Source of the DNA: Panax quinquefolius
Taxonomy: Eukaryota > Streptophyta > Magnoliopsida > Apiales > Araliaceae
Reading direction: 5' to 3'
Length of the DNA stretch: 64,000 bases
Assembly: GCA_020205615.1 (NCBI GenBank)
Contig: CM035152.1
Coordinates: forward strand, 118,146,043 to 118,210,042
Part shown: positions 44,451 through 56,480 of the stretch, piece by piece
Position numbering within the stretch: the first letter of the stretch is position 1
Layout of the letters: the number at the start of each line of letters is the position of its first letter
Translations under genes and position numbers: made by a program
Notes under the pieces: model-generated
What the model saw: only the letters and a program-made list of their open reading frames with translations
What the model was told of the DNA's origin: nothing
The model's database searches: none

Positions 44451-45697
44451 GAAAATGTTAGCCGTAGAAGCGGACTTGACTGCTTTACACGATGGCTTTA
44501 CCTGCTACTATTCCCACCCACCACATTTGAAATAAAATTCAGCACATTTTTTCACCAACCACAAGTGGGGCCCACTCAATTCTAAATTTTCCACCAAAAT
44601 CAATTATAACCCTAATTTAGAATCGAAACCACCTCTTAAAATTCATAACAAATCATTAGTTTCATTTTAACGGTTCAAAATTTGTGGACATATACTCAAC
44701 TTATGTATGTATAACATATCCAAAAATTACAACGATCAGCAACGTCGGATTAAATATTATAACTCACACAATAAAGGCTAATAACCGATTTGATCTTTTA
44801 ATACCTCGATCAGATAAAATATAAAACATCTCGACATTAATTCCTTCATTAATAACCATAATAAATAAATCCATCATTTATATTCATATAAAATAAATAT
44901 TTCCTTATCATATGAATCAATAATTAATTATTCACAAATAATATTACGAATCACATTTATAATGACGAGTACATTTCCCGGAAGAGGGGGCTTTCGATAA
45001 GGATCTCTCCTTCTTGGCGCATGATTAGGTGACCAAACCTCTCCTTAGGCGAGAACTTTCTAGACATTGCCAATAATGTTATCTAATAATATTATTCAAA
45101 TAATATGAATTATTGATCGATAATGGGAAATCTTGTGCGATGACAATTATTGAAGCAAAATAATATAAAATATCAGCACAATTATTGAATCGATAAAATA
45201 AACTATTGAGCGATAACTCTTTGTAATAATTATTGAGTAGTGCCTTCTTACGTAAGGATCAATAATTCAACAATCTTTGCGATGTCTGGTGTCTTCTTTT
45301 GTGCGACCACAGCGTATTCACGTATTTTAACCACCGAGTATTCAACGATCTTACTTGATAACAACTTCACGGCAGTTATTTATAACCACCCAAACTTTGT
45401 CGTTTTCCTCATCCAATAAACTTTCCGTTATGGGCCCACACATGCATTTTTGCGAGTCGTGCGAATATTCCCAAACGATGCGAATATTCCACGACCAAAC
45501 GAATATTCTGAAGCGATAATATTCCGACCAAACGAATATTCCAAAGCAAAAATGAATATTTTATAACCACTTGCTTATTTTGAAATATTTGCGTATTTAA
45601 CCCTTAACTATCCACATTAATCAAATCAACCCTTACTATTTCAAAATAATAAATAAAGGAAATTCCTTTTTATTTAAAAAAATTTCGGGGTCTTACA

Positions 45698-45702
45698 TTT
45701 AC
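45698..45702. repeat. Target duplication of C, right copy
   Basis: tttac, pairing with 37122-37126. Confidence 0.9.
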
Positions 45703-47066
45703 GCTTTACCATATAATGCATTTAATCATTCAAAAATGCCATACTCATAAGATATCATCACCAATTATCAAATCCCTCATAAAAAAAATATGCATATACT
45801 CTATATAGGATTCTCTAGCCATAAAATCCTATTTTCAACTTTGTTACTTCACATATATTTAACTCATATGTTAAGTAACTAAACTATTTTCATGAAAATA
45901 CTAAATCAGTCCCAAAAATATTTCTTTTCTGGGATTTAGCATAATATAGTCCCATAATGAAAATATATTTTTCTCGAATTTTTAAAATTCATTTACTATT
46001 TTCAAAAATCAATTTCTAATTAATTCCTTAAGAAATTAGGTACCTCAAGTTTAACTCCAAAATTCCCAAATCTTGGCAGGACCTTACACATGTTAATGTG
46101 AGCCTCCAGTTTAAATTTCATGGTCATCAGGAGTTATAGAACTCAGGTTATAGCATTTTTGTCAAAAAACCTAAATATTGAAATGGTCATAACTTGTTCA
46201 TTTTAAGTCGAGAATGAGCTCATTTTTGGACAGGAGGTACTTTATAACATATATTTTCATGTCCCAAAAGGACAGAATTTTTCACATAAATTTATGGCCA
46301 AAACAGCCCTTAAAGTTTACAGGCGTTAGTGTTTTTTGTAATTTGCAGCTTTGGACTCTTTTGCTAAATTAGGTCCACCACGAAAATCTCTGACACCTTT
46401 TCGATGATTCCACTTGGATAAGCTACAAAACTCATAGATCTAACTCTAGGACTTGACCACACTCAAAAATTCAAAATATAATAGGAGATATGGTCGATTG
46501 AATTTAGGTATTACGTTTTTACCAAAATCGATTTTTCAACCCTTTGTGATTTCTAAGAAACTTTCATGTTTTCACATAATAACTAACATAACTCATCATA
46601 ACACTTACTAATACTTCATATACCCATGATTTTCATTAGTCAATGCTTTTATTATGACTTTCATCATAATCCTAAATAAGCAGATCCTTTTAGTTGAAGA
46701 AATATTTGAGGGTTTAAGAAATGGGTTTTTGTATTGGGGTCAATACAAAATTCAATTTCACGCTCTAGGGTAGGCTAGAAATCTTCAAGAATACGTCAAG
46801 AAATTTATTAATGATAGAAATATCATTCAAAAGCGCTTTCTCTTATCCAAGACTTGGATAATGCGTTACATTGATACCAATTGTGACTTCATCCTTTAAC
46901 TTAGATAACACCTCACAATGATACCTATCAACTTGTCATAATCATTCAAGGCGTCGCCTCTGAAAGAAATCGGCTTGGTTGCATTCCATAAAAGGAAGTC
47001 AACAACGAAAGGATCGGGGCTCTTTACTTTATGGCTTGATATAACGGTGATTAACTTTAGGGTTTG
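45703..47066 (-). pseudogene. D-type internal fragment E, right part
   Basis: Continuation of E after the C insertion. 45703-46700 is the reverse of the non-coding block of D; 46700-46860 holds the RT edge and spacer; 46896-47060 gives LKLITVISSHKVKSPDPFVV, DFLLWNATKPISFRGDALND and KLIGIIVRCYLS on the minus strand, the stretch after protease. This copy preserves FVVDFLLWN better than D1 or D2. It is cut at 47066 by the F LTR. Confidence 0.75.
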
Positions 47067-47332
47067 TGTGGCGCCCCCAAAATAGGTATACATCACTGAT
47101 ACGAGTTGTCGATACGTGATGCGAAACAACTACAACTTTATTATTACAACGATAAAAGCTGTGAGTTTGAATACAAATATTATCTTCTAGACAATATCTA
47201 TACTCAAATAAATCCTCATCACATTTATTGATACATTATTTTACAAAAATGGTGAGGACTACTAAAAATCCTTTCTAAAACCTTCATTCCATACCCAGGC
47301 TACGTACTAGCTATATTTCTAGCCTCCACGAG
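47067..47332 (-). mobile_element. 3' LTR remnant of element F
   Basis: The first 270 bp of an A-type LTR (TGTGGCGCCCCC at 47067). It breaks off after ctccacgaga and continues directly with gag leader sequence, so the rest of the LTR and nearly all of the internal region are deleted. Confidence 0.8.
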
Positions 47333-47537
47333 AATAATCTCGGTCGACATTCTCAAATCTTGTCATAAAACAAGGGTTAATTAAGAAATCAATATATCAC
47401 ATAATATCCTATATCTTGACCAACTAACAAATAAGCTTAGGTAGGACACACTTTAGCGAAGGAATTACTCGTCTCTCCCTCTGAGTTCTATTCCCAGATC
47501 TCACTTGGAGATCATATCCTAAGCTACGATACCAAGC
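47333..47537 (-). other. Leader and primer binding site of F
   Basis: The gag start region and leader, collinear with 24655-24842 of A2, then a PBS (TTGGTATCGTAGC on the minus strand, near 47523-47535). This is the only internal sequence left in F. Confidence 0.8.
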
Positions 47538-48102
47538 TATAGCGCCCCCAAAATAGGTATACACACACCCGTTACGAGTGCATGAATACATGGTATAAAA
47601 AAGCAAACTACAACTTCAATAATACAAATGTCGTGTGAAATACGACAATATATCTTAATGAGTTTAAATATAATATTGTCTTACGGACAATATCCACATA
47701 CAAATAAATCCCCATCATAATTATTGATTCATTATTTTACAAAAATGGTGAGGAATACTAAACAACTCTCTAGAACCTTCATTCCATACCCAGAGCTAGT
47801 ACTCATTACATTCTAGCCTCACGAGAAGAAAAATGGAACAACAGGAAAAGGGTGAGCTCAACTAGCCCGATAAAGAATATTATGACTAAGATAATATACA
47901 ACAAATTATCGTTAGTCTTGACGAGGAAAAAATCGATAGAATACAATAGACAACAAGTTTGAGATCAATATTACATGGTGAAATAATAATTCATAGAAGA
48001 GTTACGTGAGAATGAAATCTACTATAATCTATGAATTTAACGATCCATCATCAATATTTTATCCACAATAACATCAATCGATATACATACGGAATCAAAT
48101 AT

Positions 48103-48293
48103 TCATCTTTTGCACTCTGAGGGCCAAAGATATTCATCGATTAATCATGTTCATTTAAACACTGTTCATCTTTGCACTCTGGGCCAAAGATATTAATCAA
48201 TCGGTCGTATTCATCTCGACACTGTTCATCTTTACTCTGAGCCAAAGATATTCTTGAAATCATTCATCTTTGCTTTCTGGGCCAAAGATATTC
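48103..48293. repeat. 58-60 bp tandem units in F LTR
   Basis: Four units, aligned with the arrays of A2. Confidence 0.8.
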
Positions 48294-48638
48294 AATAATA
48301 TCATCATTTAAGGCGAGGATGATGAAAATATTTTTTAAAGCGAATCGGTGAAACAAAATGACAAGGATTAAGGATTAAGGATTAGTACTTGGTTTTATCC
48401 ACGCCCAAAAATACCTCAAAAATAATCATAGTGGTGTAAAATTGAGAATGATCAAAACATGGATCTGATCGAGTTAGTATCCGAAATAGATGTTTTGGAC
48501 GAAAAGAAGAAATTTTATTTTTAGATTGAATAGTCAATCGTGAATAGTCTTGAGTATCGTGAATAGTGCAAGTATCGTGAATAATAACTCAGACACCAAA
48601 AGATAGAAATTCCACAAAAAAACATCTTCACGCTTCGT

Positions 48639-48739
48639 GAATAGTACTGCGTGAATTGTAACTTTCGTGAATAGTAACTCATGAATAGTAACTTCGTGAA
48701 TAGTAACTCATGAATAGTAACCCATGAATAAATAACCCG
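48639..48739. repeat. 14-bp minisatellite in F LTR
   Basis: About seven copies of gaatagtaactcat and variants. Confidence 0.8.
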
Positions 48740-48991
48740 ACATGAAAAAGTTCCAAATTTGATAAAAGTTCAACCAATATTTGACATAATGATATTGAAG
48801 AAATAATATCATTTGAGAAGAAAATAACATCCACTTACCTCGAAAGATCGATCTTTCAAAAAACTTAGGATATAGGCTATGACTTGGACTTGCACCGTAT
48901 AGCAATACTCAAAGTATACTCAAAATACTCACAAGAATAAACTCGATAATATAGAGAGAAAACTTGATTTTTGGTGTGATTTTCAATTCTA

Positions 48992-49001
48992 ACCTAAGCA
49001 C
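48992..49001 (-). promoter_or_regulatory. LTR TATA box (F)
   Basis: CTATAAATAG on the minus strand. Confidence 0.7.
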
Positions 49002-49880
49002 CTATTTATAGGAAATTGCTTAGAACACCAAAAAGCGAAAATTTAATATAATATTAATATATTTAATAAATTCTCTCGCCCATCTAGACAATCTGATCTC
49101 AGCCATCAAGCACATGTTAAAGATGGCCAACAACATTTGAAAAACGTTTTTCTTAAAAACATAATTAAAACTTCAAAAATTAATTATTTGAGACTTGAAA
49201 CTTCAATAATTCATAATAAATAGCCCTTTCATCAGAAAATTCGAATCTCGCGAGTTTTATAGGAAATTCAATTCTCTACAACTTTGCAGAAGAAAGTTTT
49301 CCAAATTCCAAATAGAAATTGACCAAAATCCACAAGCAGGCGATTTACTAAAATTTATAATCAAATTTGATCGATAAATGAGGTCCCATGAGCATGTTTA
49401 ACATGTTTTAAACATTTATTGCAACAAAAATACTCTTCCTCCTCGTATACTCATATATCCCACATTACGTTGTAAAAAAATATCACAGTTAATATATTAT
49501 TAAAATAATATATTTAAATGAATTATTTTATCGAGAAAAAGATAAAATATTAATTTTCAACAATTGTCATTTTAAAATTTTCTCCATCTATATCCACATA
49601 AAATTAATATTTTCCTCATCATATAAATCAATAATTAATTATTCACAAATAATATTACGAATCACAATATTGTGACAGAGGCGGTTCCCGGAAGAAGAGG
49701 GCTTTCGATAAAATTTCTTCTTCTTGGCCTTGATTAGGTGACCAAACCTCTCCTTAAGCGAGAACTTTCTAGACATTGCCAATAATGTTATCTAATAATA
49801 TTATTGAGATAATATGAATTATTGCCGATAATGAAGATCTTTGTGTAATGACAATTATTGAAACAACAATGATATAAAAT

Positions 49881-50430
49881 AAGGACTTGGCATAAAGCTT
49901 ATATAGATTACGAGTGTTGCTCATGATCTTCACGGCTTTTGGAATAAATAAGGATGTCATCAATAAAAGGCGACCACAAAGTGATCTAAATATTCCTTGA
50001 ATACTCGGTTCATCATATCCATGAAGCGCGCGGGGGCATTAGTCGATCGAAAGGACATGACTAGGAATTCATAATGCCGTCTGGGGAGTTACGGCCGTCT
50101 TTGGAATGTCGTGATTCTAATCTTCAATTGGTGATATCAGGAGCGAAGATCAATCTTTGAAAAGAATTTGGCTCCTTGCAATTTGGTCAAGCAGGTCATC
50201 AATACGTGGCAATGGATACCTATTTTTGATGGTGGCGTGATTGACTCCAGATAATCAATACAAAAAGTCGCATACTCCCATCTTTCTTCTTCACGAATAG
50301 AATAGGAGCACCCCGAGGAGAAGTACTAGGGACGAATAAAGCCAATGTCTAACAATTCTGCGGTTGGGTCTTTAACTCACGAAGTTCAATAGGAAGCCGT
50401 TCGATATGGGGCTTTGGAAATAGGTTTTGT
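49881..50430 (-). pseudogene. Reverse transcriptase fragment (G, partial copy)
   Basis: Minus-strand reverse transcriptase with the catalytic motif FIDDILIYS at about 49941-49970 (the DD pair), HYEFLVMSF near 50065 and VKKKDG near 50290. It is cut at 49880 within the helix after the DD motif (HLR..KLYAK), where the F LTR begins, so thumb and RNase H are gone. It is collinear with 56795-57330 and nearly identical apart from small indels. Confidence 0.82.
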
Positions 50431-51010
50431 CTGGGGTTCAAGTCGATACAAAATTCAATTTCACGCTCTGAGGGGTAGGCGGAAGTTCTTGAGAATCGTC
50501 GGAAATTTATTAACAATAGGAATATCGTTTAAAAGCGGCGTATTTTATTTAAATCGTGACATGAGCTAAGAAAGCTTGACATCCAGTTTTTCAATAAGCG
50601 AATAGCTTTATGGCTTGAGATGGCCGTGATTGATTTTAATGGTTTGGTCGTTTGAATTAGCATAATAGGTTGATTAGGAATATGAAAGCTAACAACCTTA
50701 CTTAAAACAATCAATTTTGCATGATAAGTAGTTAACCATCGATCCACAGAATCACGTCAAATCAAGTATTTTTAATGAAATAAGATCGACGGAGTAATGT
50801 GAAGTGCAGATTTGAACCAAACAAGACTTATAAGCGAGTGGATGTAATGAAGGTTTCTCCCAGCGGAGTTTCCACGAGATAAGTCAAAGTCTAATTTCTC
50901 GGTCGAATTTAATCGATGGCGCAAGTAGGAAAAATAAAAGAATGGGTAGAAGCAGGTTATCAAATAAAGTATAGACTTCATTAGAGTTTATGATAAGCTT
51001 ACGTGATGAC
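50431..51010 (-). pseudogene. Protease and spacer (G, partial copy)
   Basis: Equivalent to 57400-57960. The active-site word is altered: agaaccggtatc is changed to agaagcaggttatc near 50950, so DTG is not readable. The SSFLSSCHDLNK-type spacer is open at 50529-50747. Confidence 0.75.
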
Positions 51011-51240
51011 CTCATTCGGATTCCTTGCCCTTTGGGAGGTCACAACAAATGCTCTCCTTGCCTTCTGGGTTTTGAATTTTACGGGATGGCCTTTGGTGCC
51101 TCCATCCTAAATTGAATTTGTCTTGATGGCAATAAAATCGAGCTAAGTGACCTTCTCTTCCACAATTATAACATGCTTTGAATGACATGGCCTGCGGTTT
51201 GGTGATGTGTCCCTCTCCTCGCATTTGAAGCATATGATAG
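51011..51240 (-). pseudogene. Gag zinc knuckles (G, partial copy)
   Basis: The open frame 51012-51233 gives CYNCGREGHLARFY, a CCHC knuckle with tyrosine at the final cysteine position and a cysteine one residue later, which is probably an inserted codon. The upstream knuckle is degenerate (MLQMRGEGHITKPQ). Confidence 0.8.
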
Positions 51241-51858
51241 GTGGTCTTTCTCCTTCCTTAACAATGGGTCTTTGGTCTTGGCGTCTTTCCATCGTTGTTG
51301 AATCTCCTTTTCTTGAAATGTCCATTCTTATTGTTTTTGGCCACGATTACCATAGAAGTGGTTACCATATCGGCTTTGTTGATTCCCTCACGCTTGTTGT
51401 CACCAACTCGATGACTATTCTCCATTGGTATAATTTTTTCACATTTGCTCTCTTTTAGTTGCGTTGACTCGTTATCGCTCTCCACTAAGCGAGCCTATTT
51501 ACAACATCGAATACAAACCACGGTTTATGAGAAATAAGATGTTGGCGTATCTCGACTTCAAACCTCTTAAAAACTTTAGCGCCATTCTCTCTTCATTATC
51601 CACCAAGTGGGGCCCTGACCCAAGTGATAACTCATAAAATTTTGCCTCGTGTTGCGACACGGTCGTATTGTTTTGTTCGACTTGATAAACTCCACCTCCT
51701 TCATGTGGCGAATACTTTCGGGAAAGTATTTGTCGTTGAAACAACTCTGGAACTTCTCCCAAGATATCTTGATGCAATTTGGTTGAGTCGTTTCTGGATT
51801 CCCACCGATGTCACTTTCTCATGTGACGTAAAGCGTGAAAGGAACCTTTTGCTCCTCG
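51241..51858 (-). pseudogene. Gag, 5'-truncated (G, partial copy)
   Basis: Capsid domain pieces: the open frame 51499-51777 has SRKYSPHEGGGVYQVEQNNT, TVSQHEAKFYELSLGSGPHL and VDNEERMALKFLRGLKSRYA, typical gag landmarks. It stops at about 51858 and runs straight into LTR sequence. The first third of gag, the leader and the PBS (about 550 bp, compare 58798-59330) are missing. Confidence 0.8.
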
Positions 51859-52944
51859 AAATTAGGTATACATCACCCATCTTGGGTGCGACACTTTACA
51901 TAGTGCAAATTTAAATACAACTTATTAACATAAGCGTAGGTATGCAATCTGACATAAGCGTGAGTTTAAATACAAATATAAATCTACTAGATATTATACT
52001 GAAACTCGAAAAAAAGTCCTCATTACAATTATTATCACACTATTTTTTCTTCGAATAGTGAGGACTACTAATCTTATCTTGGGACCATCACTTTCGTTTC
52101 CCAGGCTAAATCCCGGCTATATTATCATTTCACGAAGAAACGGTGAAAGAAAAGGTGAGCTCAACTAGCCCGATAAAATATTATGACCTAAGATAATGCG
52201 AAATAAATTATCAATAGTCTTGATAATATTAAGCGATAAAATACAATAGACAACCCGGTTTAAGCTGCGGTGAATATCTGATCCATTAAAAAAGTCAGTA
52301 GAAAATAAAATCTACTATCTTTTAGGTTTTAAAGGTTTTTCATCAACTTTTTATAAATTGAGACTCGACTTTAATAAATATTCACATCATCGAATCACCC
52401 ACACTTTTCTGACGAGGATATTCTTTAGTATCCGACCACAATTATTCATGCACTACGGGCGAGAATATTTGTGTATTCATTAATAATCATGATCATGCCA
52501 ACAAGCATCCATCGATGCACTCTGACCCTTTGAGGATTTTTATCACATCATTTGTAACATTACGGTCGTGATTACAAGAATAGTCTCTGGTCGTAATCAT
52601 ACCAAGTCCATCCCATGCACTTCTGAATACGAGATGACTTTCAAAAAAAATATAAACATGAGGATGATGACAATGATATAAAAATTGATAAAACAAGTTC
52701 AAAATTATTTTATCCGAGGAATTATTAACGTCAAAATTATCGACATGATCTTTGTTTTGTAGAGTAAAATTCAAGAATGATCGGAAGAATATTTCCATGA
52801 AAAGATCTTTGGATGAAACATTGAAATATCGAGGATATTCTACTAATTTCATGGAGTATAGAAGTCAAAGTTTTAACTTATTTGGGTATAATAAAGAATG
52901 GAATAACAAAAGAAATCACCGTAAATGCGATAGAAGCCTTACAG

Positions 52945-53270
52945 ACGAGTTATTCAGCGAATAATAAATAACGGAACGGTCGGTGAAATTCACACTTAAG
53001 CGGGATGTTCAACGAGAATAATAAAGATGGAACCCGGATCGGTGTAAAACACGAGATAGGATATTCAGCGAGAATAATAAAAGGCGGAACCCGAGGTCGG
53101 TGTAAAACACTGCACGAGCGAGGATGTTCAGCGAGAATAATAAAAAAAACGGAACCGAATCGGTTAGGTGTAAAACACCTGACGAGACAGGATGTTCAGC
53201 GAATAATAATAAAAAAGCGGAACCCGGTCGGTGTAAAACACCGAGCGAGGATGTTCCAACGAATAATAGA
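52945..53270. repeat. Leader repeats of G inner LTR
   Basis: Five to six units of about 55-62 bp with ggaacccggtcggtgtaaa and acacgag..ggatattcag. The corresponding unit at 3071 is 71 bp long. Confidence 0.8.
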
Positions 53271-53512
53271 AGAATGTCACCAAGTATAGGGTAAACCACT
53301 TATCGAGTTATTCAGCGAATAATAAGCGATGGAATAACAACAGTTCTCTTCATGAATAAGAAAGAATAACACCCCTTACATTTGGTAGGAGATTGAATCT
53401 TTACGGCGGTGTAGTAACAAAATACTCTTCTTCTTTCTCTCTTATTCTCTCTATACTTTCTCTCTCTATAAGCTTGAATGAATTAAGTGAAAAATAATGA
53501 AGCCCTAGGCCT

Positions 53513-53522
53513 CTATTTATAG
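53513..53522 (-). promoter_or_regulatory. LTR TATA box (G inner LTR)
   Basis: CTATAAATAG on the minus strand. Confidence 0.7.
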
Positions 53523-53654
53523 AAGATTTCTAGCTTAGCACTTCTTAGTGTGAAAAAAAGTGAGTGGCTTTTGGTTGGTTTGGCCTTTGTAATGTGAAGC
53601 GACAAGTGGTTCGGCCTTTTGTAATGTGAAGCGACAAGTGGTTCGACGTCTGGT

Positions 53655-53890
53655 AAAGGTAATTACTATTAGCGAAGGTAAATACTATTGTGAAGGTAAA
53701 TACTATTCCTGAGGTAATTCTTATTGGAAGGTAATTCTTATTGTGAAGGTAATTACTATTCACGAAGGTAATACTATTGTGAAGGTAATTACTATTGTGA
53801 AGGTAATTACTATTGTGAAGGTAAATACTATTCATGAGGTAATTACTATTGGCGAAGGTAATTACTATTGTGAAGGTAAATACTATTATT
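53655..53890. repeat. 18-19 bp minisatellite, G inner LTR
   Basis: About twelve copies of ggtaattactattgtgaa and variants. Confidence 0.88.
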
Positions 53891-54518
53891 GAAGAGACTC
53901 TTAGATGATGACATATGAGCCCCCATAAAATAATCAAACTTACCACAAATCATTTTTTTTCATCAACACATATTTAATCTTTCAACAATTATTAATCATT
54001 TATAACTTGTAAATCTCAATTATTGATTTAATCTTATAACATATTATCTGAGATGATCTTGTGACAATAATTGAATCAATAATATAAGAGATATGATCAC
54101 GATTTCTTGTAGCAATAATTGAGCGTAGGTGAGTGACTTCTCACGTAAGCATCGATAATCAATCTGGTGTCTTCTTATCTGACTCTGGCGTATTCTTTGT
54201 ACTTTTACCATAGGGTAGTTCAGCGGTTTTAACGGTAACACCTCCGTAGTTATTTTTATAAAATATTTTTGTCGTTTTCTCGATCAAATGAATAATTACA
54301 TTATGTGGGTCCACGATGATTGAGCCATTATGCGAATATTCCTAACAACAAAAGAATATTCCCAGAGCCAAACGAATATTTTATAACAACTTGCATACTT
54401 TACAAAATTTATAAATATTACCCACATTTATAACATTATATCAAATTTATTCCATAATATTCAAAAATAATATTTATAGAAAAATTCATCTTTATTTATA
54501 AAAATTTGGGGTCTTCTG

Positions 54519-55000
54519 ACCTCCCTTCTTATGAAATTTAAGCCCTCGAAATTAGAATGCGATACACATGTATGTCGAAGAGGTAAGGATACCTTGATTT
54601 CATTTGATTCTAACTCCCAGTCATTTCCTCGACATATTGGTTCCTCCACAAAACTTTGACTTGAGGTATAACCTTGGGCGTAGAATATGTTCCTTCTTAT
54701 CAAAATTTGAGCAGGGAACCTCTTAAATACGTCAAATCTTCCGCTATTTAAATCGGTTCTAACTTCGATAATATGGTTGGGGTCTTTCACATATTTACGT
54801 AACATAGATATGTGAAAAGCGTTATGAACACGAGACATATTTGGCGGTAAAAGCGAGTCTATAGGCCCGCAGTTCCTACTCGATCGAGGATTAAAAATGG
54901 GCCAGATGAATCGAGGTTAAGTTTTCCTCTCTTTCCAAATCTTGTAACTCCTTTCCATGGAAGCGACTCTTAACAACACATGATCTCTATATCGAGAATT
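54519..55000 (-). pseudogene. Polypurine tract and integrase C-terminus (G)
   Basis: The polypurine tract (AAGAAGGGAGGT, 54519-54531) is followed on the minus strand by a chromodomain-like tail and the open frame 54461-54838 with MSRVHNAFHISMLRKYVKDP and NHIIEVRT. HISMLRKYVKDPNH is the typical Tekay form and is better kept than in A1. Frameshifts precede the VEEPICRGNDWELE tail. Confidence 0.8.
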
Positions 55001-55960
55001 CCGTCCTTTCGATGAAGATCGGCATAACTCTTTTATCGATTTTGTGAGGTTTTTATCGTTGTCGGATCGTTTGAATCTTTTAAAGTAGTCATCACGTACC
55101 CAACTCGGTCCCAACAACGTTGCTTCACCCACCTCATCCCGGCATCTTTGGAAGCGACACTTTCTTCCATCTGGCGCTTGAATGGAGCCATGCGATACTT
55201 GCTTGATAAGCTGTTGTTGTGGGAAAACTCCACGATGGTAAGAACTTGTCCCAACTCCCTGAAATCAAGGACCACGAGTCTTAATAGATCTTGAGAGTTT
55301 GAATAGTCCTCTCCATTGTCCGTCCGAAATGCGAGGATGATATCTTAGAGCTAAATCGTGAAATGCATGCCCATAGCTTTTTGCAAACTAACCCAAAATC
55401 GTGAAGTGAATCTTGGGTCTCGATCGGAAACTATGGATCTGGGCATACCATGCGATCTTACAATCTCGTTTATGTACATCTGACGAGGCGTTCAAGTGTA
55501 TAAGTTTCTCGTGTCGGTAAGAAATGAAGCGGACTTGGTCGACTATCAACAATGACCCAAATCGCATCGATGCCTTGAGAAACCTTAGGAAGGCCGTGTA
55601 GCGAAATCCATGGTAATGTGCTCCCACTTCCATTACGGAATTTCAAGTGGTTCTGATGGACCTTTTGGTACTTGATGCTCGCTTTAACTTCGTTGACAAG
55701 TTAGACACCTTGAGATAAGCAGTATTATCTCTCTCTTTCGTATTGCTCCACCAAAATGTATGGCGAATATCATGATACATTTGGTACTCCCGAGATGGAT
55801 TGCAAATGGTGTGTTGTGTGCTCCATCATGATATTATACTTTAAATCGAGGTCGTTAGGAACACAAAGTGCAGAGTTGACTCGAAGTATTCCTTCTTCAT
55901 CGATTCTTGCTTAGGCGTAGCACCTTCTTGCACTTTTTCCTCATCATCGCATCGACTCGA
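55001..55960 (-). pseudogene. Gypsy integrase (G)
   Basis: Minus-strand integrase in several frames. The core aspartate word is near 55590-55620 (MDFATRPS-like with a frameshift), DRPKIHFT-like second aspartate near 55420, ELGQVLTIVEFSHNNSLSSK (55033-55275, after the glutamate helix), and the linker with zinc finger at about 55650-55960. It matches A1 along its whole length, so the core was not deleted, but it is heavily broken. Confidence 0.72.
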
Positions 55961-56480
55961 GTCGTGCAGCTTGGCGACTTTAACTTTATCAATTAAAATC
56001 GGTTCTACTTTCGTATACTATTATCATCACATCGTCCACAGGTCTTTAATTCTATCTCCATCCTTTGCAAGTCACACAAAATGGGCCTTTGTTGTTGACA
56101 ATATCGCTTTTCGTGCTTGCATATGATTTTCTACTCGATCGTCGGCTACCACGTTAAACTTTTCGAGGATGGTATTGGATGGTATGATCATAATCTTTCA
56201 GCAGTTCAAGCCAGCGTCGTTGTCGCGTGTTGAGTTCCTTTTGAGTGAAGAAATATTTGAGGCTTTTATGATCAAGTAAAGATCTCCACTTTCTCCCCAT
56301 CTGAAGTAATGCCTCCAAATTTTAAGTGCAAAGACAACATTTTGCCAACTCTAGATCATGAGTAGGATAATTCCTCTCATATTCTTTGAGTTGTCGCGAG
56401 GCATAAACTATTACTTTTCCATGTTGCATGAGAACACATCCCAACCCTTTGCTAGAAGCATCACTTTGTAGATGACAAAT
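55961..56480 (-). pseudogene. RNase H (G)
   Basis: Reading [20 protein letters not shown] then [16 protein letters not shown] at about 56340-56470, followed after frameshifts by [16 protein letters not shown] words, [19 protein letters not shown] near 56200-56260 and the linker to integrase. The conserved words [14 protein letters not shown] and DHKSLKY are standard gypsy RNase H landmarks. No other copy in this window retains this domain. Confidence 0.8.

Larger units (their letters stand above)
37127..45697 (-). mobile_element. LTR retrotransposon C (Tekay-like)
   Basis: Complete two-LTR element of 8571 bp in minus orientation with a perfect 5-bp target duplication. 5' LTR 42935-45697, PBS, gag, knuckles, protease, scarred reverse transcriptase, chromodomain-like tail, 3' LTR 37127-39856. 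The integrase core is deleted as well as reverse transcriptase, so it could move only with enzymes from another element. Its LTR starts TGTGACGACCCCAAAATAGG and contains a block (38640-39060 and 44450-44870) that is absent from A LTRs. Confidence 0.92.
42935..45697 (-). mobile_element. 5' LTR of C
   Basis: 2763 bp. Starts TGTGGCGACCCC and ends GGGGTCTTACA. Near 45490-45560 it holds a duplicated cgaccaaacgaatattc piece that its partner lacks. Confidence 0.9.
47538..49880 (-). mobile_element. 5' LTR of element F, truncated
   Basis: A-type LTR starting TATAGCGCC where TGTGGCGCC is normal (two G to A changes). It is intact through the tandem arrays, TATA box and aaacatgtttaacatg block, but breaks off in U3 at about 49880, where it joins reverse transcriptase sequence of G. 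Confidence 0.82.
51859..54518 (-). mobile_element. Inner LTR of composite G
   Basis: B-subfamily LTR of about 2.66 kb lacking its first 15 or so bases (it begins aaattaggtatacatcaccc). It ends GGGGTCTTCTG where GGGGTCTTACA is expected. It contains leader repeats (52945-53270), a TATA box, an 18-19 bp minisatellite and the CAATAATTG pair. Confidence 0.85.

Noticed and set aside
53005..53299. Overlapping open frames in the G inner LTR on both strands
   Set aside because: Tandem leader repeats; no similarity to a protein family and not open in the outer G LTR.
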